Assembly: GCA_017654935.2 (NCBI GenBank)
Contig: CM065683.1
Span: forward strand, 709,546-773,545
DNA from: Phymorhynchus buccinoides
Lineage: Eukaryota > Mollusca > Gastropoda > Neogastropoda > Raphitomidae
DNA: 64,000 nt
Direction of reading: 5' to 3'
A program made the translations under genes and the position numbers. Within the stretch, counting starts at the first letter, position 1; each line of letters opens with the position of its first letter. A model generated the notes under the pieces. That model was not told the DNA's origin. It saw only the letters and a list, made by a program, of their open reading frames with translations, and searched no databases. Positions 24,291-37,800 of this stretch are shown one piece after another.

Positions 24291-25185
24291 GGTCGAAGGA
24301 TGGGGTCAGGGGATGTTCAGGTCACAAACAGACATAGGTTCAGGAAAACGGAACCTCGAAAACATCACTTCAGTGTTGAATCCACTGGATACGGTTATAG
24401 GTAACAGACAGTACAGAGGTGACAGGACAAGGAAGACATGGTTCAGGAAATGAACCTGAACACATCACTTCTCAATTAGTCTGTGAATCCATGCGATCTG
24501 TTATAGTGTAACAACTAGACAGACAGATGGACAGACAGTACAGACATGGCGGAACTGAAACCTGACCAACACTCATCATTTTCTCTCCAAGCTGTGAATC
24601 AATGGATCTTGTTATAGGTAACAGACAGACATTGATGGACAGACAGTACCAGTACACTGGTTGTATAGGAAATTTTCGAACATGAACTACTTATTCACTT
24701 ACAGCTGTGAATACCACTGGATCTGCCCTTTTTCTATTATTAAGTGTAACAGACAGACAGCATCAGAGCTGGTTCAGAAATGAACCTCTGAACACAATCA
24801 CTCTCCAGCTTTTTTTGTAACTCCACGGATCTGTTATAGGTAAACAGGACAGACAAATGACAGACAACAGACATGGTTCAGGAAAGAACCTGAACACATC
24901 ACTTCCAGCTGTGAATCCAATGGGATCTGTTATAGGTAACAGACAGACAGATGAAAGAAAGACAAGACATGGTTCAGGAAAAACCCTGAACCTGAACACA
25001 TCACTCGCCAGCTGTTGAACCTCCACTGGATCTGTTATAGGTTAACAGACAGACATGATGACAGACAGACAGACAGAGACAGGACAGACAGAGTCGACAC
25101 TGACAGACAGATGGCAGACAGGACAGAAAGACAGATGACAGACAGACAGACAGTGACAAGACAAACAGACAACAGGGATCTGAGA
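24291..25185. repeat. 96-bp minisatellite, about nine noisy units, copy A
   Basis: The unit contains CATGGTTCAGGAACTGAACC, CACATCACTCTCCAGCTGTG, ATCCACTGGATCTGTTATAG and a GACA-rich tail. It holds the strong hairpin GGTTCAG-GAA-CTGAACC. Heavily corrupted here, regular in copy B (52311-53410). Confidence 0.85.
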
Positions 25186-25800
25186 GCTTCGCTGTTTAAG
25201 CGCGGTAATGTATGCTTTTTTTCTATTGGAAACCCCCCTAAAAAACCGTACATGACAGCACGATTTTGCTGATGGTGTTCCCGCACAGCTTACAAGCAGC
25301 CGAAAGCAGAGTTAGCGCGTTAGTACTCTTCCTTTGGACTGAAAATGTTAAGAATGCTTTGCCGTGGATTGGTTCAATCCGCCGCCCAATGAACCACTGA
25401 CAGAGATGTTCTATCATTTACGCTGCGTTTGTTCGAGCCTTTGATGGCGGGTGTCGGCTTTAGGTTTTCGAGTTGGAATCTGAGCGATTGTTTTACCGCC
25501 TAACAAGTGAAATTTATTTCATCGCCCTGTCAAGTGTATATCGAGGAGATCAACAAAGGACGACGATGCAAATTGGACGGACTTGCTGGTTGAACACTGA
25601 GAGGACAATAAGATACGTGTCGACGATTCATCCGGAAAGTTGATTTCCGCTTTGGCGGGCCAGTTTTCAATTTTGTGCCGAGGTGTGGTAACGATGTACC
25701 CTCAACCATGAACAAAAAACAGGGGGAAGGCTGCCGTGATTACTACGTAAAAAAAAAAAAAAAGCACCATGACAATGCCAAGATTAGAAGCATGAATTAG
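25186..25800 (+). pseudogene. Element with zinc-finger-like coding remnant, copy A
   Basis: Non-repetitive sequence ending in a short coding-like stretch (about 25560-25800). With frame changes it would encode VDDFIRKVDF, a single Cys region, GKAAV and KHHDNAKIRSMN before a TAG stop. The layout (FIRK motif, Cys, then KKxKHH) recalls short DNA-binding zinc-finger proteins spread with invertebrate transposons, but this is only resemblance. Several indels break the frame in this copy. Copy B (53783-53983) has an open frame. Confidence 0.35.
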
Positions 25801-25869
25801 CGATTTTCAACACTTTTTCAAATGGTGATCTTCTTCAAGTTCAACTTTCATCTTCAACACCAATGACTC

Positions 25870-25924
25870 GTATTGAGTCAACTTGAGGAGACAAACACAC
25901 ACATTAATACACATCAACAACACA

Positions 25925-25970
<46 letters not shown>

Positions 25971-26360
25971 ATACACACATCTATGCCATTCATGCATACA
26001 TGATAGTCTGTTTAAGCTGTGTGCCTCACATACAAGTATAGTATATCTCTCACAACACACAACACATCCATGCATCTGATACGGACGCACTAGTGTACTA
26101 TTCATCTATCCGAGTTTATATCACTTACACATCTGTTACATGTAGAGTCTTAGGGCCTTTGCTCACATACACAGTATTTAGTATGATTCTCTCACACACT
26201 TACACCCACACACACACTATGGGACACAGTGACACACACCGAGTCACAACACACACATCTTACATGTAAGTGTACATTTTAAGCGTTTCGATTTGTCTTA
26301 ACATACAAGTTCTTTTTTAGAGTATATTCTCTCTCAAACACACACACACAAACACAAAAC

Positions 26361-26394
<34 letters not shown>

Positions 26395-26780
26395 GCACAC
26401 AACGAGTCACACTACATATACACATCTGCTACATGTATAGTCTTTAAAGCCTTTGATCACATTACAGTATAGTATATCCAATTCTGGTTTGGGTTGTTTT
26501 GTTTTTGTTTGTTCCTTTTTTGTCTGATTTTTCTTGTGGGTTGTTTTTGTTTTTGGTTTTTTTTTCTGTCTTTTTTTTTTTTCGTTGCCTTTCTTTTTTT
26601 CTTTTTTTTCTTTTCTTTTTTTTTTTTTTTTGTTTTTTTTATTACCTGCCACCAACACACACAACACACACACACACAAACACACAACAAACACAGGACA
26701 CACACGAGTACACACACACACATCTGTTACCAATGCTAGAGTCTTAAGCTTGACGATTAACACTACTTAGTACAGTCACA
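25870..26780. repeat. (CA)n blocks, a roughly 0.23-kb unit repeated about three times, and a T-rich tract
   Basis: CA dinucleotide tracts alternate with recurring pieces (CACATCTGTTACATG, AGTCTT, CACAGTATAGTATAT-like). A T-rich tract lies at about 26490-26645. In copy B the whole block is reduced to about 45 bp (54065-54110), so it is either expanded or spurious here. Confidence 0.7.
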
Positions 26781-28142
26781 CACACACCCTGTAAAACCAT
26801 GTGCTTGAGAGGTAAAGACAGATTAAAAGATACACTTCATCACTCTCACAACCACCACGCGAATCGGACTGGCCTGGCAAATATCTGACTCCCAAAATTC
26901 GAGGACTGATGTCAAAAAAGGACTATCCTTTAGCATAGTCCATGACGTACTTACTGGATTATTACAAAACACTATACAACTTGGTCATCAAACAATGAAT
27001 GATAGAAATATAAAAAGGGGTTTGCTTTTTATATTTCACAGCAAGTATTTGTTTTAATACAAGTATTAGTTTTCGTACTAAGTCTCAATAAACATGTCAA
27101 CGGGACATCTAAAGATAGTAGTTTTGACTCACAAGCCATCGAAAGGATACGTAAAATAATACCCATTTACTAACAACAGAAAAACAGATAATAGGGCCGG
27201 AAACCGCGGAAATGGAACATTGGGAACACAAAGATCATCACCAAGCAGTGCGACTAAGCCTTCATCAGTACGTCGTCAAGTCACAAAATCCTGACGAAGC
27301 AAGCTTTGAAATAACGTTACTCTACAGTAGCACACGTTGAGTCCAATAACTGACGTCATCCGGGTTGGCGCCACAGCAATCAGATGGCAGCGCAACGTGC
27401 GGGTGATCGATGGTAGGCGCTCCTCTCTAGGGCATCCAATACAGTGCAGGGCAGTCACAAACCGGGTCACTGTTTAAAAAAGTCCATAACTAGTTCCTGG
27501 CGTAATGTAAGTTACCTAGAGCACTGTCCTACCGTTCCCCGTTTATCCTAAAGAAACTAGACAAACAAAACAAACATAAACATAACCAATAAGTTCCAAC
27601 AAAGTGTCATATAAACACGATCGAAACTATGATAATTAATTCATACCTCAGCTGGAAAACACAGTATACTTGTCAATCCGCAAATGCTAACGTTTACTCC
27701 AAACCGGTAGTATAGTTGCTAGTCACTAAAACAACTGCAAACTATTAGTTATAAGAAGTCACACAAAAAGTACACTGCTTCCGCAACCCCAACACAATGT
27801 CAACATCCAAATCACACTACGAACCGCATCAAACAACCAAACCAACGGCAGTCAACAATCAAACACTACCCTAGCAAGGGGACTACACGGAATAGGAAGT
27901 TCCTCCCTGCTATCTGAACGTGCTAACAGAGGGTCTCAACAGGAACAATACCAATACTCAAAAAACAACAATTAACTAACAATCGGCGTTATGCACATAA
28001 CAAATCACCTGAATTAATGGATGTTTTTTCTGAAATTCGAGCTCGGATAATTTAACATCAAAATTTAGTACATCTGTGAAAAACAATAATTCCCTTTCCG
28101 GTAACACACCCACACCAGGTTTCCAATAACCACACATCAAGA
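26781..28142. other. Unique sequence up to assembly gap, copy A
   Basis: Corresponds, with frequent small differences, to 54100-55150. Contains a CRE-like palindrome TGACGTCA at 27351-27358. I see no exon or RNA gene. It ends abruptly at the N run. Confidence 0.5.
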
Positions 28143-28642
28143 NNNNNNNNNNNNNNNNNNNNNNNNNNNNNNNNNNNNNNNNNNNNNNNNNNNNNNNNNN
28201 NNNNNNNNNNNNNNNNNNNNNNNNNNNNNNNNNNNNNNNNNNNNNNNNNNNNNNNNNNNNNNNNNNNNNNNNNNNNNNNNNNNNNNNNNNNNNNNNNNNN
28301 NNNNNNNNNNNNNNNNNNNNNNNNNNNNNNNNNNNNNNNNNNNNNNNNNNNNNNNNNNNNNNNNNNNNNNNNNNNNNNNNNNNNNNNNNNNNNNNNNNNN
28401 NNNNNNNNNNNNNNNNNNNNNNNNNNNNNNNNNNNNNNNNNNNNNNNNNNNNNNNNNNNNNNNNNNNNNNNNNNNNNNNNNNNNNNNNNNNNNNNNNNNN
28501 NNNNNNNNNNNNNNNNNNNNNNNNNNNNNNNNNNNNNNNNNNNNNNNNNNNNNNNNNNNNNNNNNNNNNNNNNNNNNNNNNNNNNNNNNNNNNNNNNNNN
28601 NNNNNNNNNNNNNNNNNNNNNNNNNNNNNNNNNNNNNNNNNN
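28143..28642. other. Assembly gap, exactly 500 N
   Basis: A round-number run of N, i.e. a placeholder of unknown true size. It separates copy A from the GGDGT exon region and copy B. Confidence 1.
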
Positions 28643-28812
28643 TGGTTGATGATGATGATGGATGGTGATGATGAGGATGAGGTGATGATGATGATGATGA
28701 TGATAATGATATTGTGATGATGATGGTGATGATGATTCTATTTCAGTGGATAGCTATTGGTGGGGACTGGGCACCAAGTCAGTCAGGTTCTCAATGGTTT
28801 GATGAATCGTTC

Positions 28813-28843
<31 letters not shown>

Positions 28844-29539
28844 GATGATGATGATGATTATGATGAGGATGATTGAGATTGATGATGATGATAATTGATA
28901 TTGTGATGATGATGATGATTATTATGATGATGAGTGGATGATGGTGATGATGATGATGATAATGATATTGTGATGATGATGATGATGATTTCTATTTCAG
29001 TGTGATAGATATGGGTGGGGACGTGCACCAGTCAGTCAGGTTCTCACGGTTGATGAATCATTCTGATGATGATGATGATGATGATGATGCTGATGATGAT
29101 TCTATTTCAGTGTGATAGCTATGGGTGGGGACGGACGTCAGTCAGGTTCTCAAACGGTTTTGATGAATCGTTATGATGATGATTGATGGTGATGATGATG
29201 ATGAGGTGATGATGATGATGATGATGGTTTGATGAGATGATGATGTGAATGATGAATGGTGATGATGATGAGATGATGGTGATGATGATGCTGATGATGA
29301 TGGTGATGATGATGATTGATGATGATATGATATTGTGATGATGATGATGATGATTGGAGATGATGATTCTATTTCAGTGTGTAGCTATGGAGTGGGACGG
29401 CACAGTAGTCAGGTTCTCAATGTTTGATGAATCCATTCTGATGGATGATGGTGATGATGGATGGATGGTTGATGATGATGGTGATGATGACGATGTATAT
29501 TGTGATGATGATGGTAATGATGATTCTATTTCCCCCATG
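28643..29539 (+). repeat. Four extra copies of acceptor plus start of GGDGT exon, joined by (GAT)n
   Basis: TTCTATTTCAG followed by about 60 bp of kinase exon (TGTGATAGCTATGGGTGGGG, ACGGCACAGT...GATGAATCGT) occurs with the exon part starting at 28747, 29001, 29111 and 29378, each followed by GAT triplets and the next copy. Every copy carries different small errors. Together with the fifth copy at 29540 they form an upstream array built from the exon's own left edge. Confidence 0.85.
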
Positions 29540-29757
29540 TGTGATAGCTATGGGTGGAGGACGGCACAGTCCCCAGTCAGGTTCTCAAACGGTTTTGATG
29601 AATCGCTTCCCAAAAGGAACCAGGATGTAACATGAACATGGCCGCTACCTGCACGAGCACTCCTTCCCCTGGGAAATTATTTCCACAGGAAAAACCAACC
29701 ACGTGGCTGTCTGTGATGGGACGATGCCCTGCACTGCTGCTCTGCATATTAGTCATG
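29540..29757 (+). CDS. CERKL: Ceramide kinase-like GGDGT catalytic exon, frame disturbed
   Basis: This exon would carry the nucleotide-binding loop of the diacylglycerol-kinase catalytic domain. From the repeated copies the frame reads VIAMGGDGTVSQVLNG then LMNR; further on come GIIPTGKTN, GTNDPVT and ALHIVYG before ATG|GTAAGT. GGDGT with VLNG, then IIPxGxTN, GTND and ALHI in this order is the signature of CERK/CERKL-type proteins. The exon ends after one base of a Gly codon, matching the GT.. start of the exons at 11604 and 39561. In this copy the acceptor CAG is replaced by a C tract (TTTCCCCCATG) and indels break the frame, which I attribute to poor consensus sequence. Confidence 0.75.
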
Positions 29758-30620
29758 GTAAGTGAGGGGAGGATTATTCCCACAGGAAAAGGCCAACCAT
29801 GTGACCTGCTCTGTGATGGGGACATTGACCTGTCACTGCTGCTCTGCATATAGTTTATGGTAAGTGAGGGGGAGGATGTATTCCCACAGGAAAAGCCAAC
29901 CATTTGTGTTGTTAAACTGCTCTGTGATGGGGACTACGACCTGTCACTGCTGCTCTGCATATAGTCTATGGTAAGTGAGGGAGGAATTCCCCAGGAAAAA
30001 CCAACCAGTGACCTGTTGGTGATGCGGGACTATTGACCCGACGAAAATGTGTTTTACGTCATCTGGTCTAAACAGGACACATATGGGACATTTGTAAATT
30101 ACAAATATGGTTGGAACAATATGGAGGCAATGCCCGGAGGCAGTACGGAAAACCAGTAAAGTCCGATTTTTCATTTAATACAGAATAGGTGTAGCGGAAC
30201 CACGCCTGGTTAAACTCATAGGCTATGGCACCGCTACAGTATTTCAATTTAAGGACTATTGACCCTGTCATGCTGCTCTGCATATAGTCTATGGTAACGT
30301 GGGGGGGCGGGGGGGGGGATTATTCCACAGGAAAAACAACCATGTGACCGTTCTGTGATGGGGACAAATTACCCCATAGATCTGCGTACAGTTACAGGAT
30401 AGTAAGTGTGGGGGGGAGGGGGGAGGGGGATATTCCCACAGGAAAAAAACCCATGTGACTGTTGTGATGGGGACAAATGACCCGTAGACTCTGCGTACAG
30501 TCTACAGTGAGTGGGGGGGTGTGGGGGGGGGGGGGGGGATTATTCCCACAGGAAAAAAACAACACATGACCTGTTGTGATGGGGACATATTGACCATGTC
30601 ACTGCTGCTCTGCTATAGTC
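29758..30620 (+). repeat. About six copies of GIIPTGK exon end plus donor, copy B
   Basis: Units of about 90-105 bp start in GTAAGTGAGGGGGAGG, continue into ATTATTCCCACAGG and the exon end CTGCTCTGCATATAGTCTATG with donor GTAAG. One unit is interrupted by the segment at 30039-30252. This is the downstream counterpart of the acceptor array at 28643: the exon's right edge is multiplied. Confidence 0.8.
30039..30252. other. Insertion flanked by 12-bp direct repeat, copy B
   Basis: GGACTATTGACC at 30027-30038 and 30253-30264 flanks about 214 bp of unrelated sequence inside an exon-end repeat unit. The matching sequence opens the window (1-224). A 12-bp direct repeat fits a target-site duplication of retroposon type, though no A-tail or RNA polymerase III boxes are obvious. 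Confidence 0.5.
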
Positions 30621-31307
30621 TATGGTAAAGGTCTGTTAATATATTCACAACATATCTATGTTCCCATGGAAACACCATATTAGGGCCACCTCATAAGGTT
30701 TCTCGTCCATTCAGTTGTTTATCTTGCTGTTATGAAGTTCTAGGCTAATTATTATTTTTAGCATGCTGGTTCCACATGTTGTACTTTGCCGGAAACTCCG
30801 TTGGATATTTTCCTGAACAATTTACCTTGGATTATCTTTTCATAGGTAAAAGGCCTTAATTTTTCGTAAAAGCTTGAGACATAATTCATGATCTAAAGCC
30901 ATGTGAGTAATTTTAAATTCTTTGTGTGTTTCATTGCGTCAAAACTGTTTTCGGATTGTTTTTCAAATTCATAAAATGAAATGGGGCAATTTCGCTTAGA
31001 GGGCTAGGCCTAGACGTTTAGATCTGAAACTTGAAGACAAACTGAAGCATCAAATCGTCATGGTGTTTGAGGAACAATCTTTCCACTGAAAACAGTTATA
31101 ATACTTTTTGGCTCATTGTTGGCTTTGATCGATTCATTTTTATTGAAAAGTTCCAGCTGGTTAGATAGTGTGTGCTCTAGATTTGACTCTTCTAGATACT
31201 GCGATGTCACTGTTGCCACTGTTGGCTCTGAATTTTCAAACACGCCAAAAAAACACAAACCACTAAACGATTATGTCCGTTAATTTTATGATGCGGTAAC
31301 ATGCTTC
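30621..31307. other. Intronic sequence without recognised feature, copy B
   Basis: The noisy counterpart of 610-1305. Nothing gene-like. Confidence 0.5.
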
Positions 31308-33111
31308 GTTTGAGGCACTTATGAGGTTGGAGCGACAGGTCAGGGGTATGGAGAGTCCATGTTGATAATGAGGGTGCTGTTCTGTTTGAGGCACTTCTGA
31401 TGTGGAGCGACAGGCAGGGTATGGAGAGTCTATGTTGATTATGAGGGCGCTGTTCTGTTTGAGGACTTCTTGATGTGGAGCGACAGGTCCGGGGTAGGAG
31501 AGTCCATGTGATAATGAGGGCGCTGTGCTGTTTGAGGCAATCTGATGTGGAGCGACAGGTCAGGGGGTATGGAGAGTCCATGTTGAAATGAGGTTGCTGT
31601 TCTGTTTGAGGCACTTTGATGTGGAGCGACAGGTCAGGTGTAGGAGAGTCCATGTTAGATAATGATGGGCGCCTGTTGCTGTTTGAGTGCACTTCTGATG
31701 TGGAGCGGACAGGTCATGGGTATGGGAGTCTATGTGATAATGAGGGCGCTGTGCTGTTTGAGGCACTTGATGTGGAGCGACAGGTCACGGTATGGAGAGT
31801 CCATGTTGACGACCATGAGGGCGCTGTTCTGTTTGAGGCGCTCTGATGTGGAGCGGACAGGTCAGGGGTAGGAGAGTCCATGTTGATAAATGAGGGGCTG
31901 TGCTGTTTGAGCACTTCTGATGTGGAGGACAGGTCACGGTATGGAGCGTCCATGTTGATAATGAGGGCGTGTGCTGTTTGAGGCACTTCTGATGTGGAGG
32001 CGAAGGTCAGGGGTAGGAGGTCCATGTTGATAATGGGGTGCTGTCTGTTGAGGCACTCTGATGTGAGAGACAGGTCAGGTATGGAGAGTCCTATGGAGCG
32101 ATATGAGGGCGTGTTCTGTTTGAGGCACTTCTGATGTGGAGCGACAGGTCACGGGTATGGAGAGTCCATGTTGATAATGAGGGCGCTGTTCTGTTTGAGG
32201 CACTTCTGATGTGGAGCGACAGGTCAGGGGTATGGAGAGTCCATGTTGATAATGAGGGCGCTGTTCTGTTCGAGGCGCTTCTGATGTGGAGCGACAGGTC
32301 AGGGGTATGGAGAGTCCATGTTGATAATGAGGGCGCTGTTCTGTTTGAGGCGCTTCTGATGTGGAGCGACAGGTCATGTGGTATGGAGAGTCCATGTTGA
32401 TAATGAGGGTGCTGTTCTGTTTGAGGCACTTCTGATGTGGAGCGACAGGTCATATGGGTATGGAGAGTCCATGTTGATAATGAGGGCGCTGTGCTGTTTG
32501 AGGCACTTCTGATGTGGAGCGACAGGTCAGGGGTATGGAGAGTCCATGTTGATAAATGAGGGCGCTGTTCTGTTTGAGGCACTTCTGATGTGGAGCGACA
32601 GGTCAGGGGTATGGAGAGTCTATGTTGATAATGAGGGCGCTGTTCTGTTTCAGGCACTTCTGATGTGGAGCGACAGGTCAGGGGTATCGAGAGTCCATGT
32701 TGATAATGAGGGCGATATTCTGTTCGAGGCTCTTCTGATTTGGAGCGACAGGTCAGGGGTATGGAGAGTCCATGTTGATAATGAGGGCGCTGTGCTGTTT
32801 GAACAAAATGAGGGGCGCTTCTGATGTGGAGCGACAGGTCAGAGGCATGGAGAGTCCATGTTGATAATGAGGGTGCTGTTCTGTTTGAGGCACTTCTGAT
32901 GTGGAGCTACAGGTCAGGTGTATGTCAGAGTCCATGTTGATAATGAGGGCGCTGTTCTGTTCGAGGCGCTTCTGATGTGGAGCGACAGGTCAGGTGTATG
33001 GAGAGTCCATGTTGATAATGAGGGCGCTGTTCTGTTTGAGGCACTTCTGATGTGGAGCGACAGGTCATGGGTATGGAGAGTCCATGTTGATAATGAGGGC
33101 GCTGTGCTGTT
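31308..33111. repeat. 75-bp minisatellite, about 24 units, copy B
   Basis: Same unit as 1306-3482. Units before about 32100 carry many indels; units after that are clean. The array has about five fewer units than in copy A, as alleles of a variable-number repeat would. Confidence 0.95.
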
Positions 33112-33196
33112 GCTAAGACAGTTGAACCTCATCTTCAGTCCGGAAAATGAGCCGACTGACCCTGCACGAAGAGCTACCTCGCCTCTGTTTCAAAAC

Positions 33197-33771
33197 TACC
33201 GTCATTTTCGGGTTATAAGGCAATATTTATTTCTCCAATTTCGACCTATGCAGTGCACCTAATAAACGAGTTATGAACAAAATCATGAGGACGAGAGGCA
33301 ACGATTGCCTTGTTCAGTTCAGTCTACTGTGAGTCTAGACATCGAAAGTGGTAATGAGTTGCCGATATGACGAATACTCACGTTAAATGCTTCAAATCTC
33401 TATTATCGTCCGAGATACCTTCCAACAGATGCCATAACCCTTCATTTGATGTAAAAAGCATTATTGTAGAGCTTAAAATGCCATAACTCTAACAGTTTTC
33501 ATGAAGAAAAGTCCAAACACAACAACAGGAAGTCGCAAAAACGGAAGTTCGATTATTTGAAAGGGGAGCCAACTCTCGTTTATGACAGTAGTGATGGCGG
33601 TCGGTAAGCGTTTACCGGACGCATACGGTCTTCGAGGTTTGACTTTCTTTTGTGAGGCGCGTATCACCTTATAAACGAGGGCACCTTTTGTTTGATTTCT
33701 TCAGATTTTTCTTGAAAATTGCCCTATTCGCCTTATACACAGCAGCACCTAATGATCCAAAAAATACGGTA
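33197..33771. mobile_element. Non-autonomous DNA element with TACCGT ends, copy B
   Basis: Same element and same insertion position as 3568-4148, with small differences inside, including a shorter middle part around 33470-33490. No coding sequence of its own. Confidence 0.6.
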
Positions 33772-33899
33772 CGTGTTTTCTGGGCCTGTCAACATCAACA
33801 TCTCAAAGAATTGACGTTAATCTTCGACCCCGTGTGATAAGCATCAAGGCTTTCAAGATAGGATAAAAACAATAGCCCATTGCAAAGTCCTAATAAGTC

Positions 33900-34069
33900 A
33901 TAATATTTCAGTCGGTATGGGTTGTTATGACTGATATGTATCATAATATTTCAGTCAGTATGGGTTGTTATGACTGATATGTATCATAATATTTCAGTCA
34001 GTATGGGTTGTTATGACTGTGATATGTATCATAATATTTCAGTCAGTATGGGTTGTTATGACTGTGATA
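33900..34069. repeat. 43-bp repeat, four units, copy B
   Basis: Same as 4274-4446, almost identical. Preceded by about 125 bp of unique sequence. Confidence 0.85.
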
Positions 34070-34826
34070 CAGTGAAACCCGTTTAGTACGAATTCAGGGG
34101 AGATGGCCAATTTACTCGTTGTAAGCATTGCTCGTTCAAACCATTTTATCGATTTTGGCAACCCTGACGAACCTATCAATCGCTCCTCACATCTACTGTG
34201 ATGTGCGTGCTGGTAATGTGTGAAAAAGACAGAAAAACGGAAACAACACACTTACCCAACAAAGCATGGTTGTAAGCCCAGTATCCTGTATCCATAGGGT
34301 TTTTTTAATGCCGATTACAAACACTTTAAAACAGTTTATTAACACACGATAACATCAAAAACATAAAATCCACACACGCGCTTTAAGAGAAAGTTAAAAT
34401 TTCCCGGAAGTCACAAGATCAGTGCGCAAAGAGTGAGTCCAGTGTCGTCTGCTTGCGCTGCAGACACCCAAGTTGTTATATCGGCCAATCAGAATGCCGC
34501 TTACATATCGAGGGGTCAGTCAAGATGGCGATGTTGTTGTCAGTGTGTTCTCGTTCTAGCCAGGTAGTTGTGCAAGAAAGCTTGACTTTGGGATGGCGGT
34601 GTGGTTGTAAGTGCGTTCTCGTTCTAACCGCGTAGTTTTTGCATAAAAGCTTGACTTTGGGAGTCAATAAATTGTACGTTATATGCAAGTTGCTCGTTGT
34701 AGCGAGCTCGTTGTATGCAGAATTATTTAACAAGGAAAAAGAAGGCTTGTGGTCGGGAATTTTGAAACCACTCGTTAAACACGGGCTCTCGTTTAAACCG
34801 TACCTCGTACTAAATGGGTTTCCCTG
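34070..34826. mobile_element. MITE with CAGTGAAACCC ends (pogo/Tc1-mariner type), copy B
   Basis: Same insertion as 4447-5201, flanked by TA, nearly identical in sequence apart from a handful of substitutions and a few single-base indels. The high identity shows that copies A and B separated very recently or are alleles. Confidence 0.75.
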
Positions 34827-37800
34827 TATATATCATAATATTTCAGTCAGTATGGGTTGTTATGTATCATAATATTTCGGTCAGTCTGGGTTGTTATGAC
34901 TGATAAGAACATTAATCATGATAATGATGATATAATATTTCAGTCAGTATGGGTTGTTATGACTGTGAGAAGGACATTAATCATGATGATTATGATATAA
35001 TATTTCAGTCAGTATGGGTTATTATGATATAATATTTCAGTCAGTATGGGTTATGACTGAGAAGGACATTAATCATGATAATGATGATATAATATTTCAG
35101 TCAGTATGGGTTGTTATGACTGTGAGAAGGACATTAATCATGATAATGATGATATAATATTTCAGTCAGTATGGGTTGTTATGACTGTGAGAAGGACATT
35201 AATCATGATGATTATGATATAATATTTCAGTCAGTATGGGTTATGATGATTGTGAGAAGGACATTAATCATGATGATTATGATATAATATTTCAGTCAGT
35301 ATGGGTTATGATTGTGAGAAGGACATTAATCATGATGATTATGATATAATATTTCAGTCAGTATGGGTTATGATTGTGAGAAGGACATTAATCATGATGA
35401 TTATGATAATATTTCAGTCAGTATGGGTTGTTATGACTGTGAGAAGGACATTAATCATGATGATGATGATATAATATTTCAGTCAGTATGGGTTGTTATG
35501 ATTGTGAGAAGGACATTAATCATGATAATTATGATATAATATTTCAGTCAGTATGGGTTGTTATGACTGTGAGAAGGACATTAATCATGATTATGATGAT
35601 ATAATATTTCAGTCAGTATGGGTTGTTATGACTGTGAGAAGGACATTAATCATGATGATTATGATATAATATTTCAGTCAGTATGGGTTATGACTGTGAG
35701 AAGGACATTAATCATGATGATTATGATATAATATTTCAGTCAGTATGGATTGTTATGATTGTGAGAAGGACATTAATCATGATAATTATGATATAATATT
35801 TCAGTCATTATGGGCTATGACTGTGAGAAGGACATTAATCATGATAATTATGATATAATATTTCAGTCATTATGGGCTATGATGATGATGATATAATACT
35901 GTGAGAAGGACATTAATCATGATAATTATGATATAATATTTCAGTCATTATGGGCTATGACTGTGAGAAGGACATTAATCATGATAATTATGATATAATA
36001 TTTCAGTCAGTATGGGTTGTTATGACTGTGAGAAGGACATTAATCATGATGATTATGATATAATATTTCAGTCAGTATGGGTTGTGATTGTGAGAAGGAC
36101 ATTAATCATGATGATTATGATATAATATTTCAGTCATTATGGGCTATGACTGTGAGAAGGACATTAATCATGATAATTATGATATAATATTTCAGTCAGT
36201 ATGGGTTGTTATGACTGTGAGAAGGACATTAATCATGATGATTATGATAATATTTCAGTCAGTATGGGTTGTTATGACTGAGAAGGACATTAATCATGAT
36301 AATGATGATAAATATTTCAGTCAGTATGGGTTGTTATGACTGTGAGAAGGACATTAATCATGATTATGATGATATAATATTTCAGTCAGTATGGGTTGTT
36401 ATGACTGTGAGAAGGACATTAATCATGATAATTATGATATAATATTTCAGTCAGTATGGGTTGTTATGACTGTGAGAAGGACATTAATCATGATAATTAT
36501 GATATAATATTTCAGTCATTATGGGCTGTTATGATTGTGAGAAGGACATTAATCATGATAATTATGATATAATATTTCAGTCATTATGGGCTATGACTGT
36601 GAGAAGGACATTAATCATGATAATTATGATATAATATTTCAGTCATTATGGGCTGTTATGACTGTGAGAAGGACATTAATCATGATAATTATGATATAAT
36701 ATTTCAGTCATTATGGGCTGTTATGACTGTGAGAAGGACATTAATCATGATAATTATGATATAATATTTCAGTCATTATGGGCTGTTATGACTGTGAGAA
36801 GGACATTAATCATGATGATTATGATATAATATTTCAGTCAGTATGGGTTGTTATGACTGTGAGAAGGACATTAATCATGATAATTATGATATAATATTTC
36901 AGTCAGTATGGGTTATGACTGTGAGAAGGACATTAATCATGATGATTATGATATAATATTTCAGTCAGTATGGGTTGTTATGACTGTGAGAAGGACATTA
37001 ATCATGATAATTATGATATAATATTTCAGTCATTATGGGCTATGACTGTGAGAAGGACATTAATCATGATGATTATGATATAATATTTCAGTCAGTATGG
37101 GTTATGATTGTGAGAAGGACATTAATCATGATGATGATGATATAATATTTCAGTCAGTATGGGTTATGATTGTGAGAAGGACATTAATCATGATTATTAT
37201 GATATAATATTTCAGTCATTATGGGCTATGACAGTCAGTATGGGTTATGATTGTGAGAAGGACATTAATCATGATAATGATGATATAATATTTCAGTCAG
37301 TATGGGTTATGACTGTGAGAAGGACATTAATCATGATGATTATGATATAATATTTCAGTCAGTATGGGTTATGATTGTGAGAAGGACATTAATCATGATA
37401 ATTATGATATAATATTTCAGTCATTATGGGCTATGACTGTGAGAAGGACATTAATCATGATAATTATGATATAATATTTCAGTCATTATGGGCTATGACT
37501 GTGAGAAGGACATTAATCATGATAATTATGATATAATATTTCAGTCATTATGGGCTATGACTGTGAGAAGGACATTAATCATGATAATTATGATATAATA
37601 TTTCAGTCAGTATGGGTTGTTAATAGAAGGACATTAATCATGATAATTATGATATAATATTTCATTATGGGCTATGACTGTGAGAAGGACATTAATCATG
37701 ATAATTATGATATAATATTTCAGTCAGTATGGGTTATGACTGTGAGAAGGACATTAATCATGATAATTATGATATAATATTTCAGTCAGTATGGGTTGTT

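Noticed and set aside
26490..26645. Poly-T tract as a retroposon tail on the minus strand
   Set aside because: It is a long mixed T/C/G tract without a defined body or target duplication and is missing in copy B.
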